A stretch of DNA of 64,000 bases from CAYPPK01 sp964412615 (GCA_964412615.1 CAYPPK010000004.1:10271-74270); one strand, 5' to 3'. Counted from the stretch's first letter, positions 1-7,628 are shown. Made by a program: numbers and translations. Notes: generated by a model not told the origin, from the sequence alone.

Positions 1-303
1 TCATATTTTTTTCACTCGTTGCTAAAATCATTTACTTAACCGGAGAATGCTTTGCATAGGCAGGGCCGCCCAAAGCCCTGGCAGCTGTCAGCTAGATCAC
101 TTCAGATTTTTTCGCTTTGACGAAAGCAGTAAGGAAAGTTTGTCGCTATCTTTATCTTGCTGTTTCTGAATGAATCCAGACGATGGCGGTACGACGTCTT
201 ATGCCAAGCGAACTCCGGTTTTTATTTTTTCATTTCGGGTTCATGCCTTTTCTTTACACTGTTTGGGTTACTTAATTTATTTACTAATTTTTAATAAAAA
301 TCC
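1..303. other. Non-coding stretch at window start
   Basis: No convincing coding frame, RNA gene or strong terminator is visible. The last 60 bases are AT-rich and probably hold the promoter of the peptidoglycan-binding protein that starts at 304, but I cannot pick a clear -35/-10 pair. Confidence 0.4.
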
Positions 304-894
304 ATGAAGACAGCCATAAAAATTATTGCTCCAAGTCTTGGAGTTTTAGTGCTTGTTTCTTTACTGTCGTTGGTTTCGGTCCAAGCCCAGGCGGCAGGCC
401 TGGGGCGAGGCTCGCAAGGAGAACAAGTGCAGGCCCTGCAAAGATTATTAATTAACATGGGATATTTGGCCTCCGGTCTGGATACTGGTTTTTACGGTCC
501 GTTGACCGAAGAAGCGGTAAGACAATTTCAGGCCGACAATAATATTTCCACTACCGGCTTTTTTGGTCCGCTTACTTTTGCCGCGATGAAAGAAGCAACT
601 CAGTCCACTACTCCAGCTCCTAATGGAAGCACGGGGCCGCAAACCCAAAATACGACTAGAGGTCTTGGCCGTGGCGACCGGGGTGAACCGGTAAGGGTTT
701 TGCAAGGTGCTTTAATTCAGTTGGGATATTTGGGGTCGGGACTTAGTACCGGGTTCTATGGTCCGCTCACCGAAGATGCAGTAAGGAGATTCCAAGTGGA
801 TAATGGTTTGTCAGCAACCGGATTTTTTGACGCAGCCACTTTGGCTAAGTTGAAAGAAATACTGCAGGCGCAAAACCCAAGTACCTCTCCATAA
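304..894 (+). CDS. Secreted protein with two peptidoglycan-binding domains
   Basis: An N-terminal signal peptide (about residues 1-31, ending AQA-A) is followed by two copies of the PG_binding_1 fold, about residues 32-97 and 121-187. Both begin GLGRG..GE.V..LQ...I..GYL and continue FYGPLTE.AVR.FQ.DN....TGFF, the classical signature of this family. A Ser/Thr/Pro-rich linker separates them. No catalytic domain is present, so the protein probably anchors to or recognises cell wall without cutting it. The ATG at 304 gives the signal peptide. The two halves are clearly related to each other by internal duplication. The protein stands alone ahead of two repeat-rich exported proteins. Confidence 0.9.
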   Translation: MKTAIKIIAPSLGVLVLVSLLSLVSVQAQAAGLGRGSQGEQVQALQRLLINMGYLASGLDTGFYGPLTEEAVRQFQADNNISTTGFFGPLTFAAMKEATQSTTPAPNGSTGPQTQNTTRGLGRGDRGEPVRVLQGALIQLGYLGSGLSTGFYGPLTEDAVRRFQVDNGLSATGFFDAATLAKLKEILQAQNPSTSP

Positions 895-1023
895 GGGTGT
901 TTTTAATTTTAATTTCACTTCCCGTCAATATACTGCTTAACATTAGCTCTTTGTTCTTAAAATAAAGGTCGCGTGCGCGTCGTACCGCGCTCGTAATTTA
1001 TTAACAATTAAAACCCCAAAACT

Positions 1024-1440
1024 ATGAAAAAAACATTGCACAAAACAGCGGCCGTAGTTTCGATGGGTCTTATGGCGCTGGCACCAGTTGGGATGGTGGC
1101 CGCGCCTGCAGTTGCTTCGGCTAATATCCTGGACGGGGGATTATTTAACGGCAATGATATGGATCTAGGGGATCTCTTTCTTCTGGACAGATTATTTGGC
1201 GATAATAGTGGCATTTTTGGCGGAGGCGGCACGGATTTGGGCGACTTAATTATTCTGGATGAGCTCTTTGGAAATGATAACGGGATATTTAACGGTAATA
1301 ATGATGTTGATCTGAACGGAGATAATTTGTTTAACGGGGACTTTGACTTCGGGGATCTCTTCATCCTAGACCGGCTCTTTACCGGAGATAATGATGTTGA
1401 TTTAGGTGACTTGTTTATTCTGGATCAGCTCTTTAACTAG
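1024..1440 (+). CDS. Exported protein with four LGDLFILDRLF-type repeats
   Basis: Residues 1-33 form a signal peptide (MKKTLHKTAAVV..., cleavage near ASA). The mature part contains four copies of an 11-residue amphipathic motif, consensus LGDLfiLDrLF (DLGDLFLLDRLF, DLGDLIILDELF, DFGDLFILDRLF, DLGDLFILDQLF). They are separated by linkers rich in Asn, Asp and Gly such as GDNDVD and FNGNND. The linkers resemble acidic calcium-type loops, but I do not recognise the family and assign no function. The next gene carries two more copies of the same motif, so the pair forms a family. A perfect hairpin terminator follows at 1466. Confidence 0.75.
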   Translation: MKKTLHKTAAVVSMGLMALAPVGMVAAPAVASANILDGGLFNGNDMDLGDLFLLDRLFGDNSGIFGGGGTDLGDLIILDELFGNDNGIFNGNNDVDLNGDNLFNGDFDFGDLFILDRLFTGDNDVDLGDLFILDQLFN

Positions 1441-1465
1441 TCGGAGGACAAAACGTAACCAAACA

Positions 1466-1500
1466 AGAAAAAGCGACCTTAGTCGCTTTTTCTTTGTATT
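1466..1500 (+). terminator. Rho-independent terminator
   Basis: A perfect 12-bp stem (1466-1477 pairs with 1482-1493, loop CTTA) carries T-rich sequence in its 3' arm and beyond. It separates the two repeat-protein genes, and the second gene starts only 12 bases after the stem. Confidence 0.85.
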
Positions 1501-1504
1501 TTTT

Positions 1505-1831
1505 ATGCGTTACTTATTTATTTTTCTTTTACTGGGATCAGCAGCGTTTTTAATTCAGCCCATGCCGGGGCATGCCGCCGATAGTGCCATGCTGCGCCTG
1601 GAATTTGCCAAAATCAGAATGGCTTTAACGGAAATACAGAAATCCCTGGAAATACTGGAAAAACAAATTGGGGGAGAAGAAGAAATTAATCCGGAAGCTA
1701 CTCTTCCTCCCAGGCGGCTTAGTTTGGGCGAACTCTTTATTCTCGATCGTTTATTTCGCAGCCGTTTCTTAAATCCCGAGCGCACTACGTTGGGAGATCT
1801 GCTTATATTGGAGAAGCTGTTCAATCCGTAA
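1505..1831 (+). CDS. Second exported LGDLFILDRLF-type repeat protein
   Basis: I start this at the ATG at 1505, which gives a signal peptide (MRYLFIFLLLGSAAFLIQ..., cleavage near GHAA). A predicted coiled-coil segment follows (LRLEFAKIRMALTEIQKSLEILEKQIG, about residues 29-55). Two C-terminal repeats are LSLGELFILDRLF and TTLGDLLILEKLF. The repeats match those of the preceding gene, but the linkers here are basic/proline-rich, not acidic. Its 3' end overlaps the convergent gene by about 60 bases. Function unknown; the coiled coil suggests oligomerisation. Confidence 0.65.
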   Translation: MRYLFIFLLLGSAAFLIQPMPGHAADSAMLRLEFAKIRMALTEIQKSLEILEKQIGGEEEINPEATLPPRRLSLGELFILDRLFRSRFLNPERTTLGDLLILEKLFNP

Positions 1832-2761
1832 CGGCAAGGATTTACTATGCCAGGTATCTAAGGTCGCTATTTTTTTACGGCGGCTGGCAAGCAATTCCAA
1901 AATCCTGGAGCGGGAGAGAGAAAGTTTTTGCGCGGATAATTTGCTGTTCTCTGCGGCTACTTTTTTATTCGTAACATTTTCTTTTTTTCCGGCACTGACT
2001 TCGTTCGGAGTTATGACAATTACCGAGAGTCCTTGACTTTGCAGTTCGGCCACTAAGCCCTTTTTATGTCCTGCGCCAAATTGCAAGATGCCTACTTCAG
2101 TTTTTTCTGCGGTCAATCCTTTGGCAAAATTTTCCGCCGTTTCTTTATTTCTTTGGTCTACCACCACTGCTTGGATTTGGCGAGCGGAATCTTTACTGCG
2201 CGTAGCAACATAATTGCGAACAATTTTGGCGCTTTTTTCATAAGTGTCCTTGTTTTCCGCTCCATAAAGCGCGAAATTTTCTCCTTCCGCCTTGAGTTTG
2301 TGCGCCGCTCCCTTGAGTATAACTTCTCGCTCTAAGATTCTGGCTTCTTGAGAGTTTTTATTTTGTTCCAATTTGTGCAAATTGGAGCGCAAGCTATCCA
2401 GCTTGGCCTGGGGAACCGGTCCGTACATTTCGCCTTCGGTCATTACGTATTTGATGCCGGTCTGACGGGTCAGGAAAGAAATTATTTTATAGATTTGGTT
2501 TTGAGCAATTTCGGCGTCATTATTGGAGACGTCGGCCGCTTGGCTGCCTGGATTTTTATGTACTTGAGGAATATAAATCGCAACTCCTTTAGCCGCCGGA
2601 GTAGAGTAAAAGGTAACCGAGGAGGCGGGTAAGCCGGCTGAATTAATTTTGGCCACTAAGGCTTGGGCATCGTTTTGAGGTTCTGCCAAGACTGTGCCGG
2701 CCGGAGATAATACCGAAATAAAAAGAACAAAAGCTGCTACTTTCTTGGACAAAGAATTCAT
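1769..2761 (-). CDS. Exported protein, possibly TraB/ChaN-like
   Basis: A 330-residue protein with a signal peptide (MNSLSKKVAAFVLFISVLSPAGTVLA). The mature part has IPQVHKNPGS near residue 67, KYVMTEGE near 104 and a GILQFGAGHKKGLVAEL segment near 224. The spacing of an early His, a central Glu and a late GxGH...GL...L resembles the Tiki/TraB/ChaN/EreA superfamily, but the match is by eye and weak. The C-terminal 60 residues are Lys/Arg/Ser-rich. It converges on the repeat protein at 1505-1831 with a short 3' overlap. An uncharacterised secreted protein is the safe reading. Confidence 0.6.
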   Translation of the reverse strand: MNSLSKKVAAFVLFISVLSPAGTVLAEPQNDAQALVAKINSAGLPASSVTFYSTPAAKGVAIYIPQVHKNPGSQAADVSNNDAEIAQNQIYKIISFLTRQTGIKYVMTEGEMYGPVPQAKLDSLRSNLHKLEQNKNSQEARILEREVILKGAAHKLKAEGENFALYGAENKDTYEKSAKIVRNYVATRSKDSARQIQAVVVDQRNKETAENFAKGLTAEKTEVGILQFGAGHKKGLVAELQSQGLSVIVITPNEVSAGKKENVTNKKVAAENSKLSAQKLSLSRSRILELLASRRKKIATLDTWHSKSLPLRIEQLLQYKQISQRSALGI

Positions 2762-3042
2762 TACGCAAGTTTTTCTGAATTATCTTCATGAAGATTCAAT
2801 CATGAAGATTCTATTAACCGACGAGGTCAGATGCTAGCATTCCGTCCAGGCCCTCGTCAAGTTTTTTCAGTTTTTATCCGTTAGCTAAAGTAATTTTGAC
2901 AAAATAAGCAAACATGGCTTGCAAAAAATTTCTTTCACTTTTATTTCACTTGTATAAATTAGACTTTCTTCAGTAAAAGTTCTTTTTACAATTCCGGTCG
3001 ACGGATTTAAGTTTGGATAATAACTAAGCCAGTTCTATTATT
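2762..3042. other. AT-rich intergenic region between divergent genes
   Basis: About 280 bases separate the divergent genes at 2761(-) and 3043(+), so both promoters should lie here. A ten-base direct repeat ATGAAGATTC occurs twice near 2787-2812. Candidate -10 boxes (TATAAAT near 2955, GATAAT near 3016) are present but no confident -35 partner. Confidence 0.3.
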
Positions 3043-3195
3043 ATGGTTCATGTTGTTAATTGCGAATGCGGCTGGGTTTCCAAAAACGAGGACCGAGAAA
3101 CATTGGTGAAAGAAGTGGAGCGCCATGCCCGGGAAGATCATGGAATGACGGATGTAACCAGAGAGGAAATATTAGAGATGGCCGAAAAACCATAA
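3043..3195 (+). CDS. DUF1059-like small protein
   Basis: A 50-residue protein beginning MVHVVNCECGW. It has the CxCGW near the N-terminus, the E..L...V..HA...HGM segment in the middle and a short acidic tail. This pattern of paired Cys followed by HxxxxHGM is that of the DUF1059 family, small soluble proteins presumed to bind metal. Its own terminator at 3211 makes it a monocistronic unit. Confidence 0.75.
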   Translation: MVHVVNCECGWVSKNEDRETLVKEVERHAREDHGMTDVTREEILEMAEKP

Positions 3196-3210
3196 AATCT
3201 GCCCGATTTT

Positions 3211-3245
3211 AAAAGCAAGCTCTACCGTAGAGCTTGCTTTTTTTA
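3211..3245 (+). terminator. Rho-independent terminator
   Basis: A 14-bp perfect stem (3211-3224 with 3228-3241) with a CCG loop runs into a T tract, directly behind the DUF1059-like gene. Confidence 0.9.
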
Positions 3246-3267
3246 TTTACCGCGCTAACATTAAATT

Positions 3268-3687
3268 ATGGGAATAAGTTTTTACTCTCTGATCATTTTT
3301 GTTTCTCTGGCCGGACTTTTGCTTGCCCTTTATATCCATTACAAAAAGCAAACGCGCCAAGTTTTGGTCTGTCCCATTGGTTCGGACTGCGATGCCGTCA
3401 TTCACAGTGAATACTCGCGGTTTCTTGGTATTCCCATAGAAATTTTAGGCATTTTTTATTATGGCGGCCTTAGTTTAAGCTACGGAATTTTTCTCATGCA
3501 ACCAGATTTGGTTTCGCCTTTGATACTTTTTCTGGTTTTGGGTTTATCTACGCTGGCTTTTCTTTTTTCACTTTACCTTACTTTTATTCAGGCTTTTGTC
3601 TTGCGCCAGTGGTGCGTTTGGTGTCTTACCTCGGCTTCCTTTTGTTTGCTAATTTTTCTTTTCGCCCTCTTAGGCGCGGGAGCTTAA
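3268..3687 (+). CDS. Vitamin K epoxide reductase (VKOR) family protein
   Basis: An integral membrane thiol oxidoreductase of 139 residues with four predicted membrane helices. The loop cysteines C35 and C41 (CPIGSDCD), the following SRFLGIP segment and the active-site CVWC (116-119) are all in the expected order for bacterial VKOR. These proteins re-oxidise a DsbA-like partner using quinone, supporting disulfide formation in exported proteins. No thioredoxin-like partner is fused or adjacent. Several exported proteins nearby contain paired cysteines and could be clients, which is inference. Confidence 0.92.
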   Translation: MGISFYSLIIFVSLAGLLLALYIHYKKQTRQVLVCPIGSDCDAVIHSEYSRFLGIPIEILGIFYYGGLSLSYGIFLMQPDLVSPLILFLVLGLSTLAFLFSLYLTFIQAFVLRQWCVWCLTSASFCLLIFLFALLGAGA

Positions 3688-3737
3688 ATATAAAATTGCT
3701 TCATTGCTTTTTTAGAAGATAGTATTAAATTATTATC

Positions 3738-3959
3738 ATGTATAATAAACGCCTTTTTCGCAGTGAAGCAGATAAAATGCTGGGCGGAGTCATTGGCGGT
3801 TTGGGAGAGTTTTTTGCCATTGATCCGAACTTGCTCCGCTTAGTATTTGTTTTTCTCACTATTGCCACTGGTGTGCTGCCGGGAATAATTTTTTATTTGC
3901 TCGCTATAATTATAGTCCCCAAATTCCCTCAAACAGCGGCCAAAGAAGGTAAGAAATAA
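3738..3959 (+). CDS. PspC domain protein
   Basis: A 73-residue protein with the PspC signature: KRLFRS..DKMLGGVIGGLGEFFAIDPNLLRLVFV, followed by two hydrophobic helices (about 29-60). The length equals one bare PspC domain. In other bacteria PspC-type proteins sense envelope stress or interact with phage-shock components; no other psp gene is seen here. Context is a row of small membrane genes. Confidence 0.9.
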   Translation: MYNKRLFRSEADKMLGGVIGGLGEFFAIDPNLLRLVFVFLTIATGVLPGIIFYLLAIIIVPKFPQTAAKEGKK

Positions 3960-3997
3960 TTTTAATTTAAGCTAGGTTGGAATAAATTAAACAAAAT

Positions 3998-4531
3998 ATG
4001 CCAGCAAAATTTCTTTATCTTATTATCGCTATATTGATTGTGATAGGCGCTTTGGTAGCATGGCAGCAGTTTTCTCCCGAGCCGGGAAAAATCAGCAATT
4101 TTGCCGAATGTGAGGAAGCAGGGCATCCCATTATGGAATCATATCCGCGCCGCTGTGCCGTCAAAGGCGGGGACACGTTTACCGAGGATATAGGCGATGC
4201 CTTAGAAAAACAGAATTTAATTAGGATTACCAGTCCCCAGCCCAATCAAATTATTACCAGTCCCTTGCTGGTCAGAGGCGAGGCCCGCGGCAATTGGTAT
4301 TTTGAAGCCAGCTTTCCGGTCGCCCTCTACGATGGTTATGGCAAACTATTGGTTCAGGTTCCAGCCCAAGCCCAGGGAGAATGGATGACAACTGAATTTG
4401 TTCCGTTTGAAGCAAGATTAGAATTCACCCCTGCTACCGGGAGCGGCTTTCTGGTTTTGGAAAAAGATAATCCTTCGGGTTTGCCGGAACACGCCGATCA
4501 ATTAAGGATTCCAATTCGTTTTAGTCGTTAA
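3998..4531 (+). CDS. Membrane-anchored Gmad2 (Ig-like) protein
   Basis: An N-terminal membrane anchor (residues 4-22) is followed by a small Cys module, FAECEEAGHPIMESYPRRC (about 35-53). A Gmad2-type immunoglobulin-like domain occupies about 75-177 (ITSPQPNQIITSPLLVRGEARGNWYFEASFPVAL...GEWMTTEFVPFEA). Gmad2 domains are found on exported proteins of Gram-positives and Patescibacteria and are thought to mediate surface interactions. The C(x)17C motif with PRRC is frequently paired with this domain in this kind of genome. Enzymatic activity is not expected. Confidence 0.85.
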   Translation: MPAKFLYLIIAILIVIGALVAWQQFSPEPGKISNFAECEEAGHPIMESYPRRCAVKGGDTFTEDIGDALEKQNLIRITSPQPNQIITSPLLVRGEARGNWYFEASFPVALYDGYGKLLVQVPAQAQGEWMTTEFVPFEARLEFTPATGSGFLVLEKDNPSGLPEHADQLRIPIRFSR

Positions 4532-4690
4532 ATAACCGACGCCCGCAGCAGAGCTGCGGGATATTCCCCGACGGAATACGCGTCCTAAAATCGGACGACA
4601 ACGTCGGGGTTATCTCCTCCACTTCGCTCCGGGCTGGCATTCATCCTCGCCCCGATGGTCATCGGGGTGAGGTATTCTGCCAGAGATAAT
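4532..4690. ncRNA. Candidate structured element, copy A
   Basis: This stretch folds as a series of hairpins. H1 is CCCGCAG/CTGCGGG (4542-4548 with 4554-4560). H2 is CCCCGACG/CGTCGGGG (4566-4573 with 4602-4609), enclosing CGTCC/GGACG. A three-tier stem follows: TTATCTC/GAGATAA (4610-4616 with 4683-4689), CTGGCA/TGCCAG (4634-4639 with 4678-4683), and CCTC.CCCCGAT/ATCGGGG..GAGG (4645-4656 with 4661-4672). A second copy at 28201-28398 shares the core GGCTGGCATTCATCC and the same order of stems with different stem sequences. The transcribed strand is unknown. It could be a structured RNA or the end of a mobile element. Confidence 0.55.
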
Positions 4691-4701
4691 AACAAATTGA
4701 T

Positions 4702-4821
4702 ATGGCTAAAGCCAAAAAAAAGAGCGTCTATCGTAGCGCGGTGACAGGAAAATTTGTCACTAAAAAATATACGCTCAAAAATCCCAAGACGACCGAACGG
4801 GAAAGCGTGCGCCAAAAATAA
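4702..4821 (+). CDS. Conserved small basic protein (YRSAVTGKFV type)
   Basis: A 39-residue Lys/Arg-rich protein: MAKAKKKSVYRSAVTGKF..., with TLKNPKTT near the C-terminus. The motif YRSAvTGkFVtk....NPkTT is widespread in short bacterial proteins of unknown role. It ends one base before the ATG of the C39-like peptidase, so the two are probably co-transcribed. Confidence 0.7.
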   Translation: MAKAKKKSVYRSAVTGKFVTKKYTLKNPKTTERESVRQK

Positions 4822-4822
4822 A

Positions 4823-5563
4823 ATGGATAAAAATTTTTATCTAAAAACTGCTTTAGTTGTTTTTGTGTTTACCCTGCTTTTGGCCGGCTGGTTCGCTTTA
4901 GGGAAAAAAGATATTGCTCCTACCAATTTGGCTGAAGAGATTAATCCGCCGGAGGTGATAACGGAAATTAAAAGTCTTATTTTATATTCCGTACCATTTT
5001 TTGCCCAAGCTCCTTTGGGTAATTGGGCTGATCCTCGTCAGCAAAGCGGATGTGAAGAGGCAGTTGCCTTGATGGCCATGCTCTGGGTACAAGGTAAAAA
5101 TCTTACTTCGGCTGAAGCCGAAACAGAAATAAAAATGATCTCGGATGTCCAAAAGGAAAATTACGGAAGTTTTTACGATACTTCGGCTTCTGCTACGGCA
5201 GAAAGAATTTTTAAGAAATATTTTAATTATGAAAAAACAGATGTTCGCTATAGAATCAGCGGTGAAGACATAAAAAAGGAACTTGCCCGAGGTAATTTAG
5301 TAATTGTTCCGGTGAACGGGCAAAAACTTAATAATCCTTATTATACTTTTCCCGGGCCGGAACAGCACCAAATTTTAATCATCGGCTATGATCCGGCAAC
5401 AGAAGAATTTATCGCCCACGATCCGGGCACCAAACGGGGAGCGGAATTTCGCTATTCCTACTTGATGGTAGAAAATGCCTTGCGTGATTATGCAACTGGA
5501 TTCCATCAGCCGCTGCAGGAGCAAATTACGGCCATGATTATAATTAAACCCAATAATTTATGA
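4823..5563 (+). CDS. Membrane-anchored C39-like peptidase
   Basis: A 246-residue protein with one N-terminal membrane helix (about 7-26). A papain-like C39-type domain follows, with QQSGCEEA (catalytic Cys77), EQHQILIIGYD (His182) and an Asp in AHDPGTKRG near 200. These are the Peptidase_C39_2 landmarks. The catalytic domain would face outside the cell. I start at 4823 because this ATG abuts the preceding small gene and directly precedes the anchor. No ABC transporter is fused, so it is not a bacteriocin exporter. The substrate is unknown; it may act on cell wall peptides or exported proteins. Confidence 0.85.
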   Translation: MDKNFYLKTALVVFVFTLLLAGWFALGKKDIAPTNLAEEINPPEVITEIKSLILYSVPFFAQAPLGNWADPRQQSGCEEAVALMAMLWVQGKNLTSAEAETEIKMISDVQKENYGSFYDTSASATAERIFKKYFNYEKTDVRYRISGEDIKKELARGNLVIVPVNGQKLNNPYYTFPGPEQHQILIIGYDPATEEFIAHDPGTKRGAEFRYSYLMVENALRDYATGFHQPLQEQITAMIIIKPNNL

Positions 5564-5778
5564 GGATTTTCGTAAAAGCCAAGCCGGGAGCGCGAGAAGA
5601 AAACATTGAAAAATTGGATGATAACCATTTTATTGTCGCCGTCAAAGAGCCGCCGGTGCAAGGCAGGGCTAATGCGGCAATTATAAGAGCTTTAGCTGAT
5701 TATTTTGGCTTAGCAACGTCCAGGCTGGAGATTGTATCCGGCAGAACAGCCAGGGAAAAAATCGTGGAAATAAAATAA
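5560..5778 (+). CDS. DUF167 (YggU) family protein
   Basis: A 72-residue soluble protein: MRIFVKAKPGA.E..., PPVQGRANAAIIRALADYFG near 30-50 and IVSGRTAREKIVEI at the end. This matches the complete DUF167 fold, whose biochemical role is undetermined. Its ATG overlaps the stop of the C39-like peptidase gene by four bases, so the two are translationally coupled. Confidence 0.92.
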   Translation: MRIFVKAKPGAREENIEKLDDNHFIVAVKEPPVQGRANAAIIRALADYFGLATSRLEIVSGRTAREKIVEIK

Positions 5779-5849
5779 ATTAACAGTATTTAATTAAAAT
5801 TTAAGATTTCCATGCTAACCATACGGCAGCTCTTATAAGGAGGGTAGGC

Positions 5850-6125
5850 ATGCAGGAGGTCAAAATAAGGGAGGGACTGACTTTATCCGAGGCGCGTCGC
5901 GTAGCCTTACTGATTGCTTTGAAGGAAAGAAAGGAAGTATTTTTTGTCTTTAAAAATCGGCGCTATGAAATAACTCCGCGCCAAGCCTGGGAAGAACTTC
6001 CGGAACACATGCGCGTCACCATGACCGAGATAGAAATGATGAAAAAAGAGATGGATAGTTTGATAAAAAAGGTTCAAGAAGAAGCTGAAGCCATACAAAG
6101 TTATATGTCCAAACCCGCAGCTTGA
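5850..6125 (+). CDS. Unrecognised 91-residue protein with strong SD
   Basis: I do not recognise this protein. It has an N-terminal basic/hydrophobic half (TLSEARRVALLIALKERKEVFFVFKNRRYEITPRQAWEEL) and a C-terminal Met/Glu/Lys-rich helix (about 52-88) that could form a coiled coil. The start is firm because a full AAGGAGG lies 8 bases before the ATG, unusual in this window where housekeeping genes have no such sequence. It is followed after about 50 bases by another unrecognised gene with the same type of ribosome binding site. Confidence 0.65.
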   Translation: MQEVKIREGLTLSEARRVALLIALKERKEVFFVFKNRRYEITPRQAWEELPEHMRVTMTEIEMMKKEMDSLIKKVQEEAEAIQSYMSKPAA

Positions 6126-6175
6126 CGTAGTTAGCCAAAAATGGTATTTAGGGATCAGTAAAACAAGGAGGGATC

Positions 6176-6364
6176 ATGATACCAAGAATGTCCTTTCGTG
6201 CAAGATTTGAACCTGATACTTACACCCCCCAACATTTCTGCGCGCGCTGTCATGGAACTATAGCCAAAAGCGCGCCGCAAGTTACCGAAGGCAATACGCA
6301 CTATCACCACAACTGCCATGAAGGTTGGTTAAAGTGCCAGCAAGCCAAAAGATATTGCGCCTAG
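6176..6364 (+). CDS. Small Cys/His protein, putative zinc-binding
   Basis: A 62-residue protein with FCARCHGTIA (CxxC at 19-22) and THYHHNCHEGWLKC (His/Cys cluster at 40-53). The arrangement CxxC-(x17-20)-HxxHC resembles half of a LIM or treble-clef zinc module, so metal binding is likely, but the family is not recognised. Start is supported by AAGGAGG 6 bases upstream of the ATG. It probably forms a unit with the gene at 5850. Confidence 0.65.
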   Translation: MIPRMSFRARFEPDTYTPQHFCARCHGTIAKSAPQVTEGNTHYHHNCHEGWLKCQQAKRYCA

Positions 6365-6419
6365 CTGATTCCGCTCAGGGCCAGTCCCGGCGGAATTTAA
6401 TTTTTACTTCATGCCATAG

Positions 6420-6929
6420 TTGTATGGTGTTTTGGTGTTAGGGCTATATATTCAAAAAGCGACCTTAGCTGGATTGGTAATGTTGTCGGCGGCAACATTA
6501 GCTTTAGGGCCAGGTTTAGCAAACAGTCAGGAAAATCCGCCCGGGAGCGGACCCGAAATTGAATTTGAAACTTTATTAGAAGGCAGCTCGGCCGTTTTGG
6601 AGCCGGGCATTATGATTATTGGCGATCAAGAGGCACTTACCCTTTTATATGAACAATTGGGCGAAAGCAATTTGCCCCAAGTTGATTTTGCTAAAAATAT
6701 CGTGGTTGGAGTTTTTGAGGGAGAGCAGCCGCGCGGCGGTTTTGATTTGGAAGTGGAAGAAGTCCTGGCCCTGCCGGAAGGTTTGGCAATATTTTTAAGA
6801 GAAACTATTCCCGGTTCAGCTTGCCTGACAACGCAAGCCATATCAGCACCCTTTGAAATAGTGTCAATTCCTAAGATTTCGCAAGACATATTTTTTGCGG
6901 TAACACCAGTTATCGCCGAATGCATATAA
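6420..6929 (+). CDS. Exported PrcB-like domain protein
   Basis: A hydrophobic leader (about residues 10-34, ending LANSQ) is followed by a domain with DFAKNIVVGVFEGEQPRGGFDLEVEEVL and LREtIPGSACLTTQAISAPFEIVSIPK. The pattern 'D F . . n i V v g v f . G e . p . G G f . . e v' is that of the PrcB C-terminal / protease-complex accessory fold. The start is uncertain: a TTG at 6420, TTG/GTG at 6432/6435 and ATG at 6480 are all in frame, and one of the upstream starts is needed for a full signal peptide. Confidence 0.65.
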   Translation: MYGVLVLGLYIQKATLAGLVMLSAATLALGPGLANSQENPPGSGPEIEFETLLEGSSAVLEPGIMIIGDQEALTLLYEQLGESNLPQVDFAKNIVVGVFEGEQPRGGFDLEVEEVLALPEGLAIFLRETIPGSACLTTQAISAPFEIVSIPKISQDIFFAVTPVIAECI

Positions 6930-6983
6930 ATCTTGTTGCTCCAGGTCTGGCGCAAATAAGAGGGGATGGCTTATCATGGTCGC

Positions 6984-7628
6984 ATGCTGAGAAAAGGAAT
7001 ATTTGCGGTTTACAAGCCCAAAGGCATGACTTCCCATGATGTGATAAATTTTTTGCGCCGAAGGACGGGCGAGCGCCGTATCGGCCATGCCGGCACTCTT
7101 GATCCTTTAGCCCAAGGAGTATTGGTGGTAGGCGTGGGCCGGGAAGCGACCAAGCAGTTGGGACAATATGAAATCAAGGAAAAAGAATATCTAGCCGAAA
7201 TTTGTTTGGGACAAGAAAGCTCTACCGGTGATGAAGAGGGGGTAAAAAAAGAAATTTTGCCCAAAATAATCCCCCAGCAGATTACCATAGAAAAAACATT
7301 AAAACATTTTGTAGGCAGAATAGACCAGATACCACCTATCTACAGCGCCATTAAAATCAGCGGCCGACCAGCCTATCGCTACGCGCGCTCCGGAAAAGAA
7401 ATTAAATTAGCGGCCCGGCAAGTAGAAATCAAAAAAATAGAAATTATTTTTTACCAGTGGCCTTTATTGAAATTGAGAATAATAACCGGTCCGGGGGTTT
7501 ATATACGGGCTTTGGCGCGGGATTTGGGCCAGTCCCTTGGCACGGCGGGATATTTAACCGCCCTGGAGAGAACAAGAGTGGGGGAGTTCACTAAAACCAA
7601 AGCGTTCGCTTTGGACGAGCTTGACTAG
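6984..7628 (+). CDS. truB: tRNA pseudouridine(55) synthase
   Basis: TruB converts U55 in the T-loop of tRNAs to pseudouridine. The N-terminus reads MLRKGIFAVYKPKGMTSHDV, and RIGHAGTLDPLAQGVLVVG holds the catalytic Asp. IPPIYSAIKISGRPAYRYAR and the C-terminal GPGVYIRALARDLGQSLGTAGYLTALERTRVGEF are both family hallmarks. Length (about 214 residues) is that of a TruB catalytic domain without the C-terminal PUA extension. I prefer the ATG at 6984, because the core begins immediately after it; an upstream ATG at 6966 adds six residues. Confidence 0.95.
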   Translation: MLRKGIFAVYKPKGMTSHDVINFLRRRTGERRIGHAGTLDPLAQGVLVVGVGREATKQLGQYEIKEKEYLAEICLGQESSTGDEEGVKKEILPKIIPQQITIEKTLKHFVGRIDQIPPIYSAIKISGRPAYRYARSGKEIKLAARQVEIKKIEIIFYQWPLLKLRIITGPGVYIRALARDLGQSLGTAGYLTALERTRVGEFTKTKAFALDELD

